DNA of 64,000 nt, taken from Streptomyces halobius. GTDB taxonomy: Bacteria > Actinomycetota > Actinomycetes > Streptomycetales > Streptomycetaceae. Location: positions 496,001-560,000 of the forward strand of contig NZ_CP086322.1 of assembly GCF_023277745.1 (NCBI RefSeq), written 5' to 3'. Below are positions 33,501 to 41,766 of this stretch, piece by piece. A program made the translations under genes and the position numbers. The notes under the pieces were generated by a model. That model saw only the letters and a program-made list of their open reading frames with translations. It ran no database searches and was not told the origin of the DNA. Every line of letters starts with the position of its first letter. Positions within the stretch are counted from its first letter, which is position 1.

Positions 33501-36500
33501 GGTCTCCGGGCGCAGTTCGAGGTCACGGCGCTGCCAGAAGTCGTCCGTGGCCCCCCAGAGGAGGCCGAGCCGCGGTGCGTGGTGCGGTTCCACGGCGAGC
33601 AGCCGGCCGCCGGGAGCCAGGAGGGTGCGGAGGCCGCGCAGGGTGCTGGCCAGGTCGGTGGCGGTATGCAGGGCGTCGCCGGTGATGATGAGGTCGCAGC
33701 CGCCGTCGGGGAAGCCCTGGTCGAGCGGGTCGGCGTCCGGGTTGAGGGTCTGGTGCCGGACGAAGTCGTAGGCGGCGAAACGGCGTTCCGCGCGGGCGAA
33801 GGTCGCGGTGGAGGCGGCGGTGCGGGTATAGCGGGTGCGCTCGGGCGGCAGGAGGGGCAGCAGGGCGGCGGTCAGGGCGTGTGTTCCGGCGCCGAACTCC
33901 AGGATGCGCAGCGGACGGTCGGCCGGCCAGTGTCGGACCAGCTCGCTCAGCAGGGCGCGGGCGATGTGGTGGGTGAAGCGGTGAGCGGGTGCCGTGTCGT
34001 GGAGCTGCTCGACCATCGGGTCACCGGCCGGCACGAGTTCCGCCGCGTCCGCGTCGCCGCGCAGCACCTCGGGCAGGTGGCGCAACTGCCGGTTGAGGAG
34101 GACGGTTTCGGCACTGAAGGCCGGATGGCCGTCCACCAGGTCACGCAGTTTCGTGTGGGGTTGCGGCTCCGCAGCGGTCAGCCGCCACAGGGCGTCACCG
34201 GCCGGCTCGGCCAGGCCGTGGCGGATCACGAGCGGCAGCATCAGCCGGACCAGTCGCCGGTGCCCCGGCTGCAGTCCCCCGGCCATGAGTTCGGGCATGC
34301 CGAAGGCGGTCCGGGGGTCGGCGAGCAGTCCGGACAGGGCCTCGCCCCAGCAGTGCGCGCCCGCTTCCTCGACGGCCGCCGTGAACTGCTCGTAGCCGCT
34401 CTCCAGCAGGGTCGTACGGTGTGCGGCGATGCGGCCCTCGGCGGCGGCGGCGGCCAGTTCGGTGACCGGGGGCAGGGGCGAGGGGTCGGCGGGGGTGTCC
34501 GGGTGGGGAGCGGCGCGCAGAACGGTGCGCTGAACGGCCAGTGGGGTGTGGTCGACGGTGCGTGAACTGCGGGTGCGGCAGCCCTCGATCTCGGCGGTGA
34601 CGGTGCCGTCCTCGTCGGCGTAGGTGATGTCCCAGCAGAACTCGTTCTCGGTGCGGGCGCGTTGACGCAGATGCACGATGCCGTCCGGTGAGGGGGTGCG
34701 CCACACCCGTACGGAGCCGAATACGGACGGCAGATAGCCCTTGCCGCCGCCCATCCACTGTTCGACGAGTGCGACGGTGGCCTGGAGCGGTGCGTCCAAC
34801 AGCACCGGGTGGACGGTGTACGGCTCGCCGGGCTCCTCGTACCGATAGGAGGCCAGCAACTCTCCTTCTCCCACGTGCAGTTCGCGCAATAGCTGGAAGG
34901 CAGGCCCGACGCCCAGGCCGACCCGATGGCAGGTCCGGTAGTAGTCGGTGGCACTGATCGAGCGGGGGCACCGGGCGCGGATCGCCTCGGGGTCGAGAGG
35001 TGCGGGAGCGGAGCCGAGGAGCGAGCGGACCTGGGCGCGGACGACGGGCAGGCACTCGCTGCCGCGGCCCTGGTTGCTGCTGATGGTGAGGGTGCCGTCG
35101 TCCGGTGTGACGGCGGTCTGGAGCCGGACCAGGCCGGGGTCGGGCCAGTCCGGGAAGGGAAGCGGGCGGGAGATCTCCAGGTGCCGTACCTCCGCCGGCC
35201 GGTTCAGGGCTCGTCGGCCGGCGGACAGGGCCATCTCGACGTATCCGGTGGCGGGCATCAGCACCGTTCCGCCGATCCGGTGGTCGCCCAGCCAGGGCAC
35301 CAGTTGCGGTTCGACGGGACCTTCCCACAGCGGGTGCGGGGCGGGGAGGCGTTCACCCAGGAGCGGGTGGTCGAGCAGACCGGTGCCGCTGGTACGCAAG
35401 ACCAGGTCCTGCGGGGTGCCGTGCCAGTGGCGGACGCGCTGCCAGGGGTAGGCGGGCAGGTCCGTGACCCTTCCCGCGCGCGGGAAGTGGGTTAGCCAGT
35501 CCACGGCGGCACCCGCCGCGAGCAGGGCGGCTACCGCTGCGCTCAGGTCCCGGGCCCCGTCCCCGTCACGGCGGAGGGTGGGGATGTGCGTGGCCCTGGT
35601 GCGACGCAGGTAGGGGCGCAGCACCGGGTGCGGGCCGATTTCCAGGAGAATGTCGGCCTCCTCGGCGAGGACATGGCCGATGGCGGCGGCGAAGCGGACC
35701 GGCTCGCGGACGTTGCGCCACCAGTACGCGGCCGTCAGCTCCTCGCCGGACAGCGGGGCTCCGGTGACGGTGGAGACGAACGGGATGCGGGAGGGGCCGG
35801 GGTTCAGGTCGGCCAGCGCGGCATGCAAGGGGCCGGCGATCGGATCCATGGCGCGGGTGTGGAAGGCGTAGTCCAGGTCCAGTTCACGGAAGAAGGTGTC
35901 CCGGGCGGCCAGTTCGGCCCCGAGTGCGATGAGGGCGTCCGGGTCGCCGGCGACGGTGACGTCCTGGTCGCTGTTGATTCCGGCGATCTCCAGGGCGCCG
36001 TCGTAGCGGGCCAGTGCTTCCCGGGCCGCTTCCTCCGGCAGCCCGACCGCGGCCATCCGGCCGGTGCCCGCCGTCTGCCCCTGCGCACGGCTGCGCTCCG
36101 CGATCACCCGGGCCGCCTGCTCCAGCGTCAGTGCACCGGCGGCGTGGGCGGCGGCCACTTCGCCGACGCTGTGGCCGGCCACGGCGGACGGCCACAGGCC
36201 CCGGGCGGCGAGCAGTTCCGTCAGTCCCGCCTGGACGGCGAACAGGAGGGGCTGGGCGAACTCGGTGCGCTGCCAGCGCGCATCGGTGGGCCGGGCCAGC
36301 TCCTTCGCCACTGACCAGTCCAGATACGCGGCCAGGGCATGGTCGGCCGCTTCGACGGCTTCCCGGAAGACCGGTTCGCCGGTCAGCAGGTCGGCGGCCA
36401 TGCCGGGCCACTGCGAGGCGTTGCCGGAGAAGACGTACGCCACCGTGTCCCGGTCGGCCGCGCGTGTCATGGCCCCGGCCGCGGGCTCACCGGCGAAGAG

Positions 36501-38024
36501 CCGCTCCAGCTCCCCGGCCGCCGCGTCCGCGCTGTCGGCCAGGACCGCGGCGCGGTGTGGATGGGCGCTGCGGCGCCGGGTGGTGGTGTGCGACAGGTCG
36601 TGGAACTCGTCGGGGGCCGCTTCCCGCAGCCGCGTCGAGACCCGGGCGGCCAGTTCCCGCAAGGCGGTGGCCGAACGAGCGGAGATCATCACCGGCACCC
36701 GGCCCCCGCCGCCCTCTTCCCGTACGGGCGGAGCGGGCGGCCCGGTCAGCACGGCATGGGCGTTGGCGCCGCCGAAACCGAAGGAGTTGATGCCCACCGC
36801 GGCCCGGTCCCCGGCCGGCAGGGCGACGGGCTCGACGGTGGGCAGCAGTCCGAGTCCGTCGAAGTCGATGGCCGGGCTGAGCGGGTGGGCGTGCAGCGTC
36901 GCCGGGGCCTCGGCGTGCCGCAGTACCAGCAGCGCCTTGCACAGGCTGGGCATGCCGGCGGCCGGTTCCAGGTGTCCCAGGTTGGACTTGACCGAGCCGA
37001 TCGGCAGCGGCCCGACGGTACGCCGCCGGCCGAGCGCCCGTCCGATGGCGTTCGCCTCCGCCGGATCACCGGCCGGGGTGCCGGTGCCGTGCGCCTCGAA
37101 GTACACGAGATCGTCCGGCTCCACGCCCGCCCGCGCGCAGACGGCGCGCAGCAGCGCCTCCTGCACCGGGGAACTGGGCAGGGCCATGCCCTGGGTGCGG
37201 CCGTCGCAGTTGGTGCCGGTGCCGGCGATCACCCCGTGGATCCGGTCGCCGTCGGCCAGCGCGTCGGCCAGCCGCTTGAGGACGACGACGCCCCCGCCCT
37301 CGGCCCGTACGAAACCGTCGGCGTCGGCGGAGAACGCCGCACACCGTCCGCGCCGCGACAGCATCGCCGCGTGTGAGAAGCCCGCGAAACCGTAGGGGCT
37401 GGTCAGCACATTGACACCACCGACCAGCGCGGTGCGGCTGGTGCCGTCCAGCAGTGTCCGGCAGGCCCGGTCCAGGGCCACCAGGGCGGAGGAACAGGCG
37501 GTGTCGACCGACACGCTCGGTCCGCGCAGGTCGAAGACGTACGACAGGCGGTTGGCGGCGATCGACAGGGTGGCGCCGCTCATGGTGTAGGGGCTGGTGT
37601 GGTCGCCGAGGGTCGCCTGCAACTGACCGTAGGCCGGGTCGGAGATCCCGACGAAGACACAGGTGTCCGACCCGGCGAGCGACTCGGCGGGGATCCCGGC
37701 GTCGTCGATCGCCTCGACCGCCATTTCCAGCAGCAGCCGCTGCTGGGGGTCGATATGCGCGGCTTCCTTGGGCGAGATGCCGAAGTAGGCGGCGTCGAAG
37801 CCGGCCACGTCGTCGAGGAATCCCCCGGCAGCGGTGTAGCTGCGGCCGGGCCGGAGGGCCCCGGGGTCCACGAAGCGGGACTTGTCGAACCGGTCCGCGG
37901 GCATCTCGCCGACCGCGTCGCGCCGCTCCTTCAGGGCGGTCCACAGACCCGGCAGGTCGTCGATCCCTCCGGGCAGGCGACAGCCGGCGCCCACCACGGC
38001 CACGGCCTGATCGTCACGCCCCAT
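30525..38024 (-). CDS. Single-module highly reducing type I polyketide synthase
   Basis: 2,499 residues: KS (about 1-430; Cys176 in DTACSSALVAL, EAHGTGTPAGDP, KSNLGHLEPAAG), AT (about 535-860; Ser near 618 in AGHSVGEVAAAH; specificity motif YAFH), DH (about 880-1165; DHRIGGTVLMP, His near 914), C-methyltransferase-like region (about 1220-1530; EFGAGTHALT), pseudo-KR/linker (about 1550-1740), ER (about 1790-2105; VHGGAGAVGQAV near 1940), KR (about 2140-2320; LVTGGLGGFGAATADW, YSSVTATTGNPTQAPYVAGN) and ACP (about 2405-2485; IGLDSLMG, Ser near 2445). The full reductive loop implies saturated chains, probably made iteratively. No thioesterase is present. The methyltransferase SAM loop lacks the usual last glycine. 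GGAGG precedes ATG 38024. It is divergent from oleABCD, 145 bases apart. Confidence 0.93.
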   Translation of the reverse strand: MGRDDQAVAVVGAGCRLPGGIDDLPGLWTALKERRDAVGEMPADRFDKSRFVDPGALRPGRSYTAAGGFLDDVAGFDAAYFGISPKEAAHIDPQQRLLLEMAVEAIDDAGIPAESLAGSDTCVFVGISDPAYGQLQATLGDHTSPYTMSGATLSIAANRLSYVFDLRGPSVSVDTACSSALVALDRACRTLLDGTSRTALVGGVNVLTSPYGFAGFSHAAMLSRRGRCAAFSADADGFVRAEGGGVVVLKRLADALADGDRIHGVIAGTGTNCDGRTQGMALPSSPVQEALLRAVCARAGVEPDDLVYFEAHGTGTPAGDPAEANAIGRALGRRRTVGPLPIGSVKSNLGHLEPAAGMPSLCKALLVLRHAEAPATLHAHPLSPAIDFDGLGLLPTVEPVALPAGDRAAVGINSFGFGGANAHAVLTGPPAPPVREEGGGGRVPVMISARSATALRELAARVSTRLREAAPDEFHDLSHTTTRRRSAHPHRAAVLADSADAAAGELERLFAGEPAAGAMTRAADRDTVAYVFSGNASQWPGMAADLLTGEPVFREAVEAADHALAAYLDWSVAKELARPTDARWQRTEFAQPLLFAVQAGLTELLAARGLWPSAVAGHSVGEVAAAHAAGALTLEQAARVIAERSRAQGQTAGTGRMAAVGLPEEAAREALARYDGALEIAGINSDQDVTVAGDPDALIALGAELAARDTFFRELDLDYAFHTRAMDPIAGPLHAALADLNPGPSRIPFVSTVTGAPLSGEELTAAYWWRNVREPVRFAAAIGHVLAEEADILLEIGPHPVLRPYLRRTRATHIPTLRRDGDGARDLSAAVAALLAAGAAVDWLTHFPRAGRVTDLPAYPWQRVRHWHGTPQDLVLRTSGTGLLDHPLLGERLPAPHPLWEGPVEPQLVPWLGDHRIGGTVLMPATGYVEMALSAGRRALNRPAEVRHLEISRPLPFPDWPDPGLVRLQTAVTPDDGTLTISSNQGRGSECLPVVRAQVRSLLGSAPAPLDPEAIRARCPRSISATDYYRTCHRVGLGVGPAFQLLRELHVGEGELLASYRYEEPGEPYTVHPVLLDAPLQATVALVEQWMGGGKGYLPSVFGSVRVWRTPSPDGIVHLRQRARTENEFCWDITYADEDGTVTAEIEGCRTRSSRTVDHTPLAVQRTVLRAAPHPDTPADPSPLPPVTELAAAAAEGRIAAHRTTLLESGYEQFTAAVEEAGAHCWGEALSGLLADPRTAFGMPELMAGGLQPGHRRLVRLMLPLVIRHGLAEPAGDALWRLTAAEPQPHTKLRDLVDGHPAFSAETVLLNRQLRHLPEVLRGDADAAELVPAGDPMVEQLHDTAPAHRFTHHIARALLSELVRHWPADRPLRILEFGAGTHALTAALLPLLPPERTRYTRTAASTATFARAERRFAAYDFVRHQTLNPDADPLDQGFPDGGCDLIITGDALHTATDLASTLRGLRTLLAPGGRLLAVEPHHAPRLGLLWGATDDFWQRRDLELRPETRLLPHDRWPRLLAECGFTHTVRHGTEDRSVLLTTAERPPAAPPAPPRTADTSWVIATETPAEAPLAQELAGLTGNAVVVTASGDTAAWSTALPAEGSAHIVLLLAEGEGAGAPSGAGEPGGDDEPAGAGESSGDDEPAGAGEPGGDDAHAGTDAIVTRTTRRAATLRALVAACGALPDGVRPHVWLITRPSGLFPVPERPAHPADAAIWAAARTLTNEQPELGIRRVSLDRADDPATDARRLVRELLTPGDEDEIVLTRAGRFVPRETQHPADRLPATDQGSPYILDVDTPGFSRRLVWRQTERRQPGPGEIEVELRACGLNYRDPMRANGLLPPEAVEGSPLSRGLGTDGAGIVTVVGPGVSTPAPGERVSGLVGAALASHTVASAAAVTPLPDDMSYAEAATFSVAFLTVHHALAHQAQPLPGETLLVHGGAGAVGQAVIQCARNLGLHVIATAGTDLKRDLLRTLGAEHVLDSRTRDFAPRIRELTDGRGVDIVVNSLSGEAIAQSLELLRPNGRFIELGKRDIFLNNPLLLRPFHHNLTFIGFNLDKIIYDPVRGPRVQQDVHRRIASGTYRPLPHTVYPAARVDDAFRVLQHSQHTGKVVISFDPRDESVPVAPAPTAPALDPHGTYLVTGGLGGFGAATADWLADCGARHLALVSRRGPEAPEAAGVLDRLRRRGVRATAYAADVTDETAVRRVLTAVDDSGHRLRGVAHCAMQLDDAPLAELDDARFAAVLAPKMAGAGILHRLTADRDLDLFLLYSSVTATTGNPTQAPYVAGNAYLEALTRARRHAGLPGTAIAWGPIAETGYVARNNLGPAMTGLGFEPVTPAEIFGTADQLLAADTDVAGVGRYRWPRARRLLPALAAPRYHLLVPPGTEDADDAREELLRSLATMAPDDAIRTITEALCRILAGVLQTDPSDIDPQRPLTDIGLDSLMGAEFLVGTREQFDIRVAPGEFTAGGHRLTDVARLVHDRLGLAQAPGESATT
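33061..33168. repeat. 36-bp minisatellite inside the PKS gene
   Basis: Three 36-bp units (33061-33096, 33097-33132, 33133-33168) encode 12-residue Gly/Ala/Glu/Asp/Pro-rich repeats of GAGEPGGDDEPA type, around residue 1640 of the PKS in the pseudo-KR/linker. The unit is a multiple of three, so copy number may vary without frameshift. The protein segment is acidic and probably disordered. Confidence 0.85.
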
Positions 38025-38169
38025 CCGTGCCTCCGTTCCGCCGCGCACGGCTGTCCCGCGGTTCCTTTTTGAGGGGGCTACCCAACTCGGCGCCGACCGC
38101 AGCCGGTTTTGACCAGATCGAATGAATTAACCTCTATGGCAGGTGAGTTGATGTTTTGTCTGCTTTAGA
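38025..38169. promoter_or_regulatory. Divergent promoter region between PKS and oleA
   Basis: A 145-base spacer, markedly AT-richer than the genes. On the plus strand TTGACC (38109-38114) and TCTATG (38133-38138), 18 bases apart, resemble a sigma-70-type promoter. It would start transcription near 38145, leaving a very short leader before the oleA GTG. The PKS promoter must lie on the other strand in the same spacer, so coordinated control is likely. No clear operator palindrome was found. Confidence 0.5.
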
Positions 38170-39204
38170 GTGCCCCTTGTGTTCGACAGCCCGCGTGCCC
38201 GTCTGTCCGCAATCGCCGTCCACCTGCCGTCCCGCTACCGGACCATGGAAGAGACCCGGGCAAGGATCGCGGCGTCCGGTGGCGCGTACGCTCCGCCTCC
38301 CGGCCTGCTGGAGTACGTCACCGGAGTACGCGGCGTCCACGTGCGGGACGAGGGTGTGCAGGCTTCCGACCTCGCGGTGGCGGCCGCCGTCAAGACGCTG
38401 TGCTCCGCCGGGGCGGATATCGGCGAGGTGGATCTGCTGCTGTTCGCCGCCACCGCGCAGGACCTCATCGAACCGGCCACCGCGCACATCGTGGCCGCCA
38501 AACTCGGCGCCTCCTGCCCCGTATTCGACGTCAAGAACGCCTGCAACAGCGTGCTCAACGCCGTCGAGGTGGCCTGCTCCTTCATCGCGGTCGGCCGGTA
38601 CCGGACGGTGCTGATCGCCTGCGGTGAGAGCGCCACCGACGCCACCCGCTGGCGCGTACCCGACCACGAGGCCCTGCTGCGGGCCATGCCCGGATACACC
38701 GTCTCCGATGCCGGCGCGGCCCTCCTGCTGACCGCGGGCCCCGCCGGGGACGGCGACCCGGGAGTGCTGACCCTGTCCTTCAGTGCCGAATCCGCGGCCT
38801 GGGAAGCCTGTGTCGTGGCGGGCGGCGGTTCCCTGCGCGGCCGGTCGAACGACGACGAGTGCACGTCCCTGCAGCTCAGCGGAGACCTCCTGAGCACCGC
38901 ACTCGACAACCTGCCGTCGCACCTGGAACCCGCCCACCGGGAACTGCGGGCGATCCGCGAGAGCGCGTTCATCGCCTTCCACCAGATCACGCTGCAGCAG
39001 TTCCACGACACCTCGGGCAAGCTCCGGCTGCCCGTGAGCCGCTGCATCGCCACCGTGGCCGAGCACGGCAACTGCGCGTCCGCTTCCCTGCCCCTGCAAC
39101 TGGTCGAGGCCCAGCAGACCCACCGGGTGGAGCCGGGCGACACGGTGGGGCTGATCGGACTGGCCAGCGGTACCAGCGTGGGCCTCGCCCTCATCAGGCT
39201 GTGA
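38170..39204 (+). CDS. oleA: OleA: acyl-thioester head-to-head Claisen condensation thiolase
   Basis: 344 residues, thiolase fold. OleA joins two acyl thioesters to a 2-alkyl-3-ketoacid. Its hallmark residues are present: catalytic Glu101 in QDLIEPATA (aligned with the OleA-specific Glu of Xanthomonas), nucleophile Cys125 in DVKNACNSVLN, His271 in FIAFHQITLQQF and Asn301 in EHGNCASASLP. The Cys-His-Asn spacing matches OleA and FabH-like enzymes. The OleA glutamate and the downstream oleBCD genes argue against FabH. The GTG start lacks a good ribosome binding site (GTG 38179 is an alternative); a leaderless transcript is possible. First gene of the ole operon, 7 bases before oleB. Its substrate is inferred to be the acyl chain of the adjacent PKS. 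Confidence 0.88.
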   Translation: MPLVFDSPRARLSAIAVHLPSRYRTMEETRARIAASGGAYAPPPGLLEYVTGVRGVHVRDEGVQASDLAVAAAVKTLCSAGADIGEVDLLLFAATAQDLIEPATAHIVAAKLGASCPVFDVKNACNSVLNAVEVACSFIAVGRYRTVLIACGESATDATRWRVPDHEALLRAMPGYTVSDAGAALLLTAGPAGDGDPGVLTLSFSAESAAWEACVVAGGGSLRGRSNDDECTSLQLSGDLLSTALDNLPSHLEPAHRELRAIRESAFIAFHQITLQQFHDTSGKLRLPVSRCIATVAEHGNCASASLPLQLVEAQQTHRVEPGDTVGLIGLASGTSVGLALIRL

Positions 39205-39211
39205 GCGCGCC

Positions 39212-40156
39212 ATGAACGCGATCACGGCACCCCCGGGAACCCTGCCACCACCCGTCATCCCGCCCGGCGCGCTGCCCGGCTATCCCGGCCCGGCCCATTG
39301 GCACCGCGTCCCCGCCACCGGCCAGCACTACCTCGACACCGGCTCGGGCGACCCCGTCCTGCTCCTGCACGGCAACCCTTCGTGGAGCTACACCTGGCGG
39401 CATCTGCTGCCCGCCCTGTCACCGCATGTCCGGTGCCTGGCCCCGGACCTCCCGGGCATGGGCCTGTCCCCCCGCCCTCCGGTGCCCCCCGGCCTCACCG
39501 ACCGCTACGAAGGTCAACTCGACGCCCTGGAAGCTTTCTTCGGCCATCTCACCGACGAACGACGACTGCCCGGCCAGGGGTGGACCCTGGTGATGCACGA
39601 CTGGGGCGGGCCGCTCGGCTTCGCCTGGGCACTGCGCAATCCGGGCGCGGTGACCCGGCTGGTCGTCCTCAACACCATCGCCTTCCGCTGGCCGCCGGGC
39701 TACCGTCTGCCCCTCCCCCTGAGGTGCATCAGGGACTCCGCCCCCATCGCCGCCCTCACCCACCTCACCAACGCCTTCGCCCGCACCGCCGTACGCGCCG
39801 GGGTCGTCCGTCCGCTGCCCGCCGCGGAACGGCGGGCGTATCTGCGGCCGTACGCCCGGCTCCGGGACCGGAGGGCCGTTGTCGCGTTCGTCCGCAGCAT
39901 TCCGCGTCACGACGACGAGCCGTCGTGGCGGTTGCTCGAACCCCCGGACGGCGGCAGCGGCCTGGCCGGACTGCCGGTGTTCGTCGGCTGGGGAATGCGG
40001 GATCCGGTCTTCACCCCGCTCGTACTGGACGCATGGACGGACCGTTTCCCGCAGGCCCGCGTCCACCAGTACGCCGACGCCGGTCACTACGTGATGGAGG
40101 ACGCCGCCGAGGAACTCGGGGGCCACATCCGCGACTTCCTCCGGGAGACGGCATGA
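39212..40156 (+). CDS. oleB: OleB: beta-lactone decarboxylase (haloalkane dehalogenase-like alpha/beta hydrolase)
   Basis: 314 residues. OleB removes CO2 from the beta-lactone made by OleC to give a cis-olefin. It shows the haloalkane-dehalogenase subgroup features: LLHGNPSWSYTWRHLLP (oxyanion turn, residues 52-68), nucleophile Asp130 with neighbouring Trp131 in VMHDWGGPLGFAWA, an acid in GWGMRDPVF (Asp264) and base His292 in DAGHYVMEDA. A lid domain covers about 155-240. It lies in the ole operon; its stop overlaps the oleC start (ATGA). Its presence suggests the pathway goes past the beta-lactone to a hydrocarbon, unlike lipstatin-type clusters that keep the lactone. A generic hydrolase role cannot be excluded from sequence alone. 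Confidence 0.87.
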   Translation: MNAITAPPGTLPPPVIPPGALPGYPGPAHWHRVPATGQHYLDTGSGDPVLLLHGNPSWSYTWRHLLPALSPHVRCLAPDLPGMGLSPRPPVPPGLTDRYEGQLDALEAFFGHLTDERRLPGQGWTLVMHDWGGPLGFAWALRNPGAVTRLVVLNTIAFRWPPGYRLPLPLRCIRDSAPIAALTHLTNAFARTAVRAGVVRPLPAAERRAYLRPYARLRDRRAVVAFVRSIPRHDDEPSWRLLEPPDGGSGLAGLPVFVGWGMRDPVFTPLVLDAWTDRFPQARVHQYADAGHYVMEDAAEELGGHIRDFLRETA

Positions 40157-41766
40157 CGACCAGCGGAGCCGGCCTCTACGCACAGGTGGCGGAGCTCGCC
40201 CGGTCCCGTCCCGACGCCACGGCGCTGGTCCCCGGCCGCCGGAACGGTTCCGGGCAGTCCATCAGCTACGCCCGCCTGTCCGCGGGCTGCCATGCCGTGG
40301 CCGAGGCGCTCCGGGCCGCCGGGGTCCGCCGCGGCCACAAGGCGGTGACGATGACCCGGGGCCCGTACGAACTAGTGGCCGTGGCCTACGGGTTGCTCGC
40401 CATCGGCGCCGTCCCGGTGCTGCTGGAACCGGGCATGCCCGGCGCCCGGCTCCGGGCCTGCCTGGACGACGTGGCCCCTGAGGTGTTCGTCGGTGAGCCC
40501 CTGGCCCATATGGGGCTCCGGGCGCTGCGCTGGGCACCCGGCCATGTCCGTACGCCCTTGGTGACCCGCCGCGCCCTCCTGCCGGGGCTGGGGCGGCGGT
40601 TGCCGGTGGCGGTGCCGGACGTCGGGGGCCCGGCGCTGGAGGCTCCGGAACCGGACCCGGAGGATTTGGCGATCATCGCGTTCACTTCGGGCTCCACAGG
40701 AGTGCCCAAGGGCGCGGAGTACCGGTGCGGCACACTGGCCGGGCAGGTCGACGCCCTCCGACCGGTCCTGGCCCCGGACCCGGGCGGGGTGCTGCTCTCC
40801 GGCTTCCTGCCCATCGCCCTGCTCGGCCCGGCCCTCGGGCTGACCACACTCTGCCCGGCCGTCAACCACCTCGCCCCGGCCCGCACACCTCCCGAACGCG
40901 TCCTGCGCCCCCTGCTGGCACACCGCGCGTCGGTGGTCGCCGCCTCCCCCGCCGTACTCGGCCTGCTGGCCGGCCACTGCGCGCACCACGGGCTCACCCT
41001 GCCCTCCGTCGACCGGGTGCTGGCTTTCGGCGCCCCGCTCCGCGCCCGGCTGGCCGACACATTGCACTCGGTGCTCCGTCCGGACGCCCAGGTGTTGAGC
41101 GTCTACGGCGCCACCGAATGCCTGCCGGTCAGCGCCGTCACCACCAGGGAACTGCACGCCCTGCGGAACGACGCGGACATGCCGCACCGGGGAACATGCG
41201 TCGGCCGCGTGGTGCCCGGAGTCGAGGTGCGCGTCCTGGAGGCCGACGCCACAGGGGTGGGCGAGATCGCCGTCGCCGGCCGTAACGTCAGTCCCGCTTA
41301 TCACGCCCGCCCGCAGGCCACCGCCGACACCAAGATCGCCGCCGACTGCGGTCTGCTGCACCGCACCGGTGACCTGGGACGCCTCGACGACCAGGGACGC
41401 CTGTGGTTCCACGGCCGCACGTCGCAACGCGTCATCGGCGCCGCCTGCGTCCTGAACACGGAGGACATCGAAACAGCGGCGGACACGGCACCGGGCGTAC
41501 GACGCAGCGCCCTGGTCGGCGTCGGCCCGGCCGGGCAGCAGCGAGCCGTGCTCTGCGCGGAACTGGACGGTACCGCCCACCGCGGCCGGGACCGCCGCAC
41601 CGCTCGGGCCGCCCTCCGCGAGGTCCTCGACCGCCACCCGCAGGGCCACCACATCGGCTCCGTCCTCATCCACCCGCGCTTTCCCACCGACATCCGCCAC
41701 AACTCCAAGATCGATCGCGAACGGCTGGCCGCCTGGGCCGCGAAGCGCGTAAGGGAGACCACATGA
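40153..41766 (+). CDS. oleC: OleC: AMP-dependent beta-lactone synthetase
   Basis: 537 residues, ANL superfamily. OleC adenylates the 2-alkyl-3-hydroxyacid made by OleD, then closes the beta-lactone. Motifs: P-loop AFTSGSTGVPKGAEYR (178-187 core), the OleC-type core VYGATECLPVSAVT (318-325 core) and the aspartate motif LLHRTGDLGRLD. C-terminal VLIHPRFPTDIRHNSKIDRE contains the conserved lysine. GATECLP in place of the usual YGxTE of CoA ligases separates OleC from fatty acyl-CoA synthetases. The ATG at 40153 overlaps the oleB stop, and the stop overlaps the oleD start, both by ATGA. Strong translational coupling fits an OleBCD complex. Confidence 0.92.
   Translation: MTTSGAGLYAQVAELARSRPDATALVPGRRNGSGQSISYARLSAGCHAVAEALRAAGVRRGHKAVTMTRGPYELVAVAYGLLAIGAVPVLLEPGMPGARLRACLDDVAPEVFVGEPLAHMGLRALRWAPGHVRTPLVTRRALLPGLGRRLPVAVPDVGGPALEAPEPDPEDLAIIAFTSGSTGVPKGAEYRCGTLAGQVDALRPVLAPDPGGVLLSGFLPIALLGPALGLTTLCPAVNHLAPARTPPERVLRPLLAHRASVVAASPAVLGLLAGHCAHHGLTLPSVDRVLAFGAPLRARLADTLHSVLRPDAQVLSVYGATECLPVSAVTTRELHALRNDADMPHRGTCVGRVVPGVEVRVLEADATGVGEIAVAGRNVSPAYHARPQATADTKIAADCGLLHRTGDLGRLDDQGRLWFHGRTSQRVIGAACVLNTEDIETAADTAPGVRRSALVGVGPAGQQRAVLCAELDGTAHRGRDRRTARAALREVLDRHPQGHHIGSVLIHPRFPTDIRHNSKIDRERLAAWAAKRVRETT

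Noticed and set aside
38170..39204. FabH (primary KAS III) for the first ole gene
   Set aside because: The EPATA glutamate and the coupled oleBCD genes indicate OleA.
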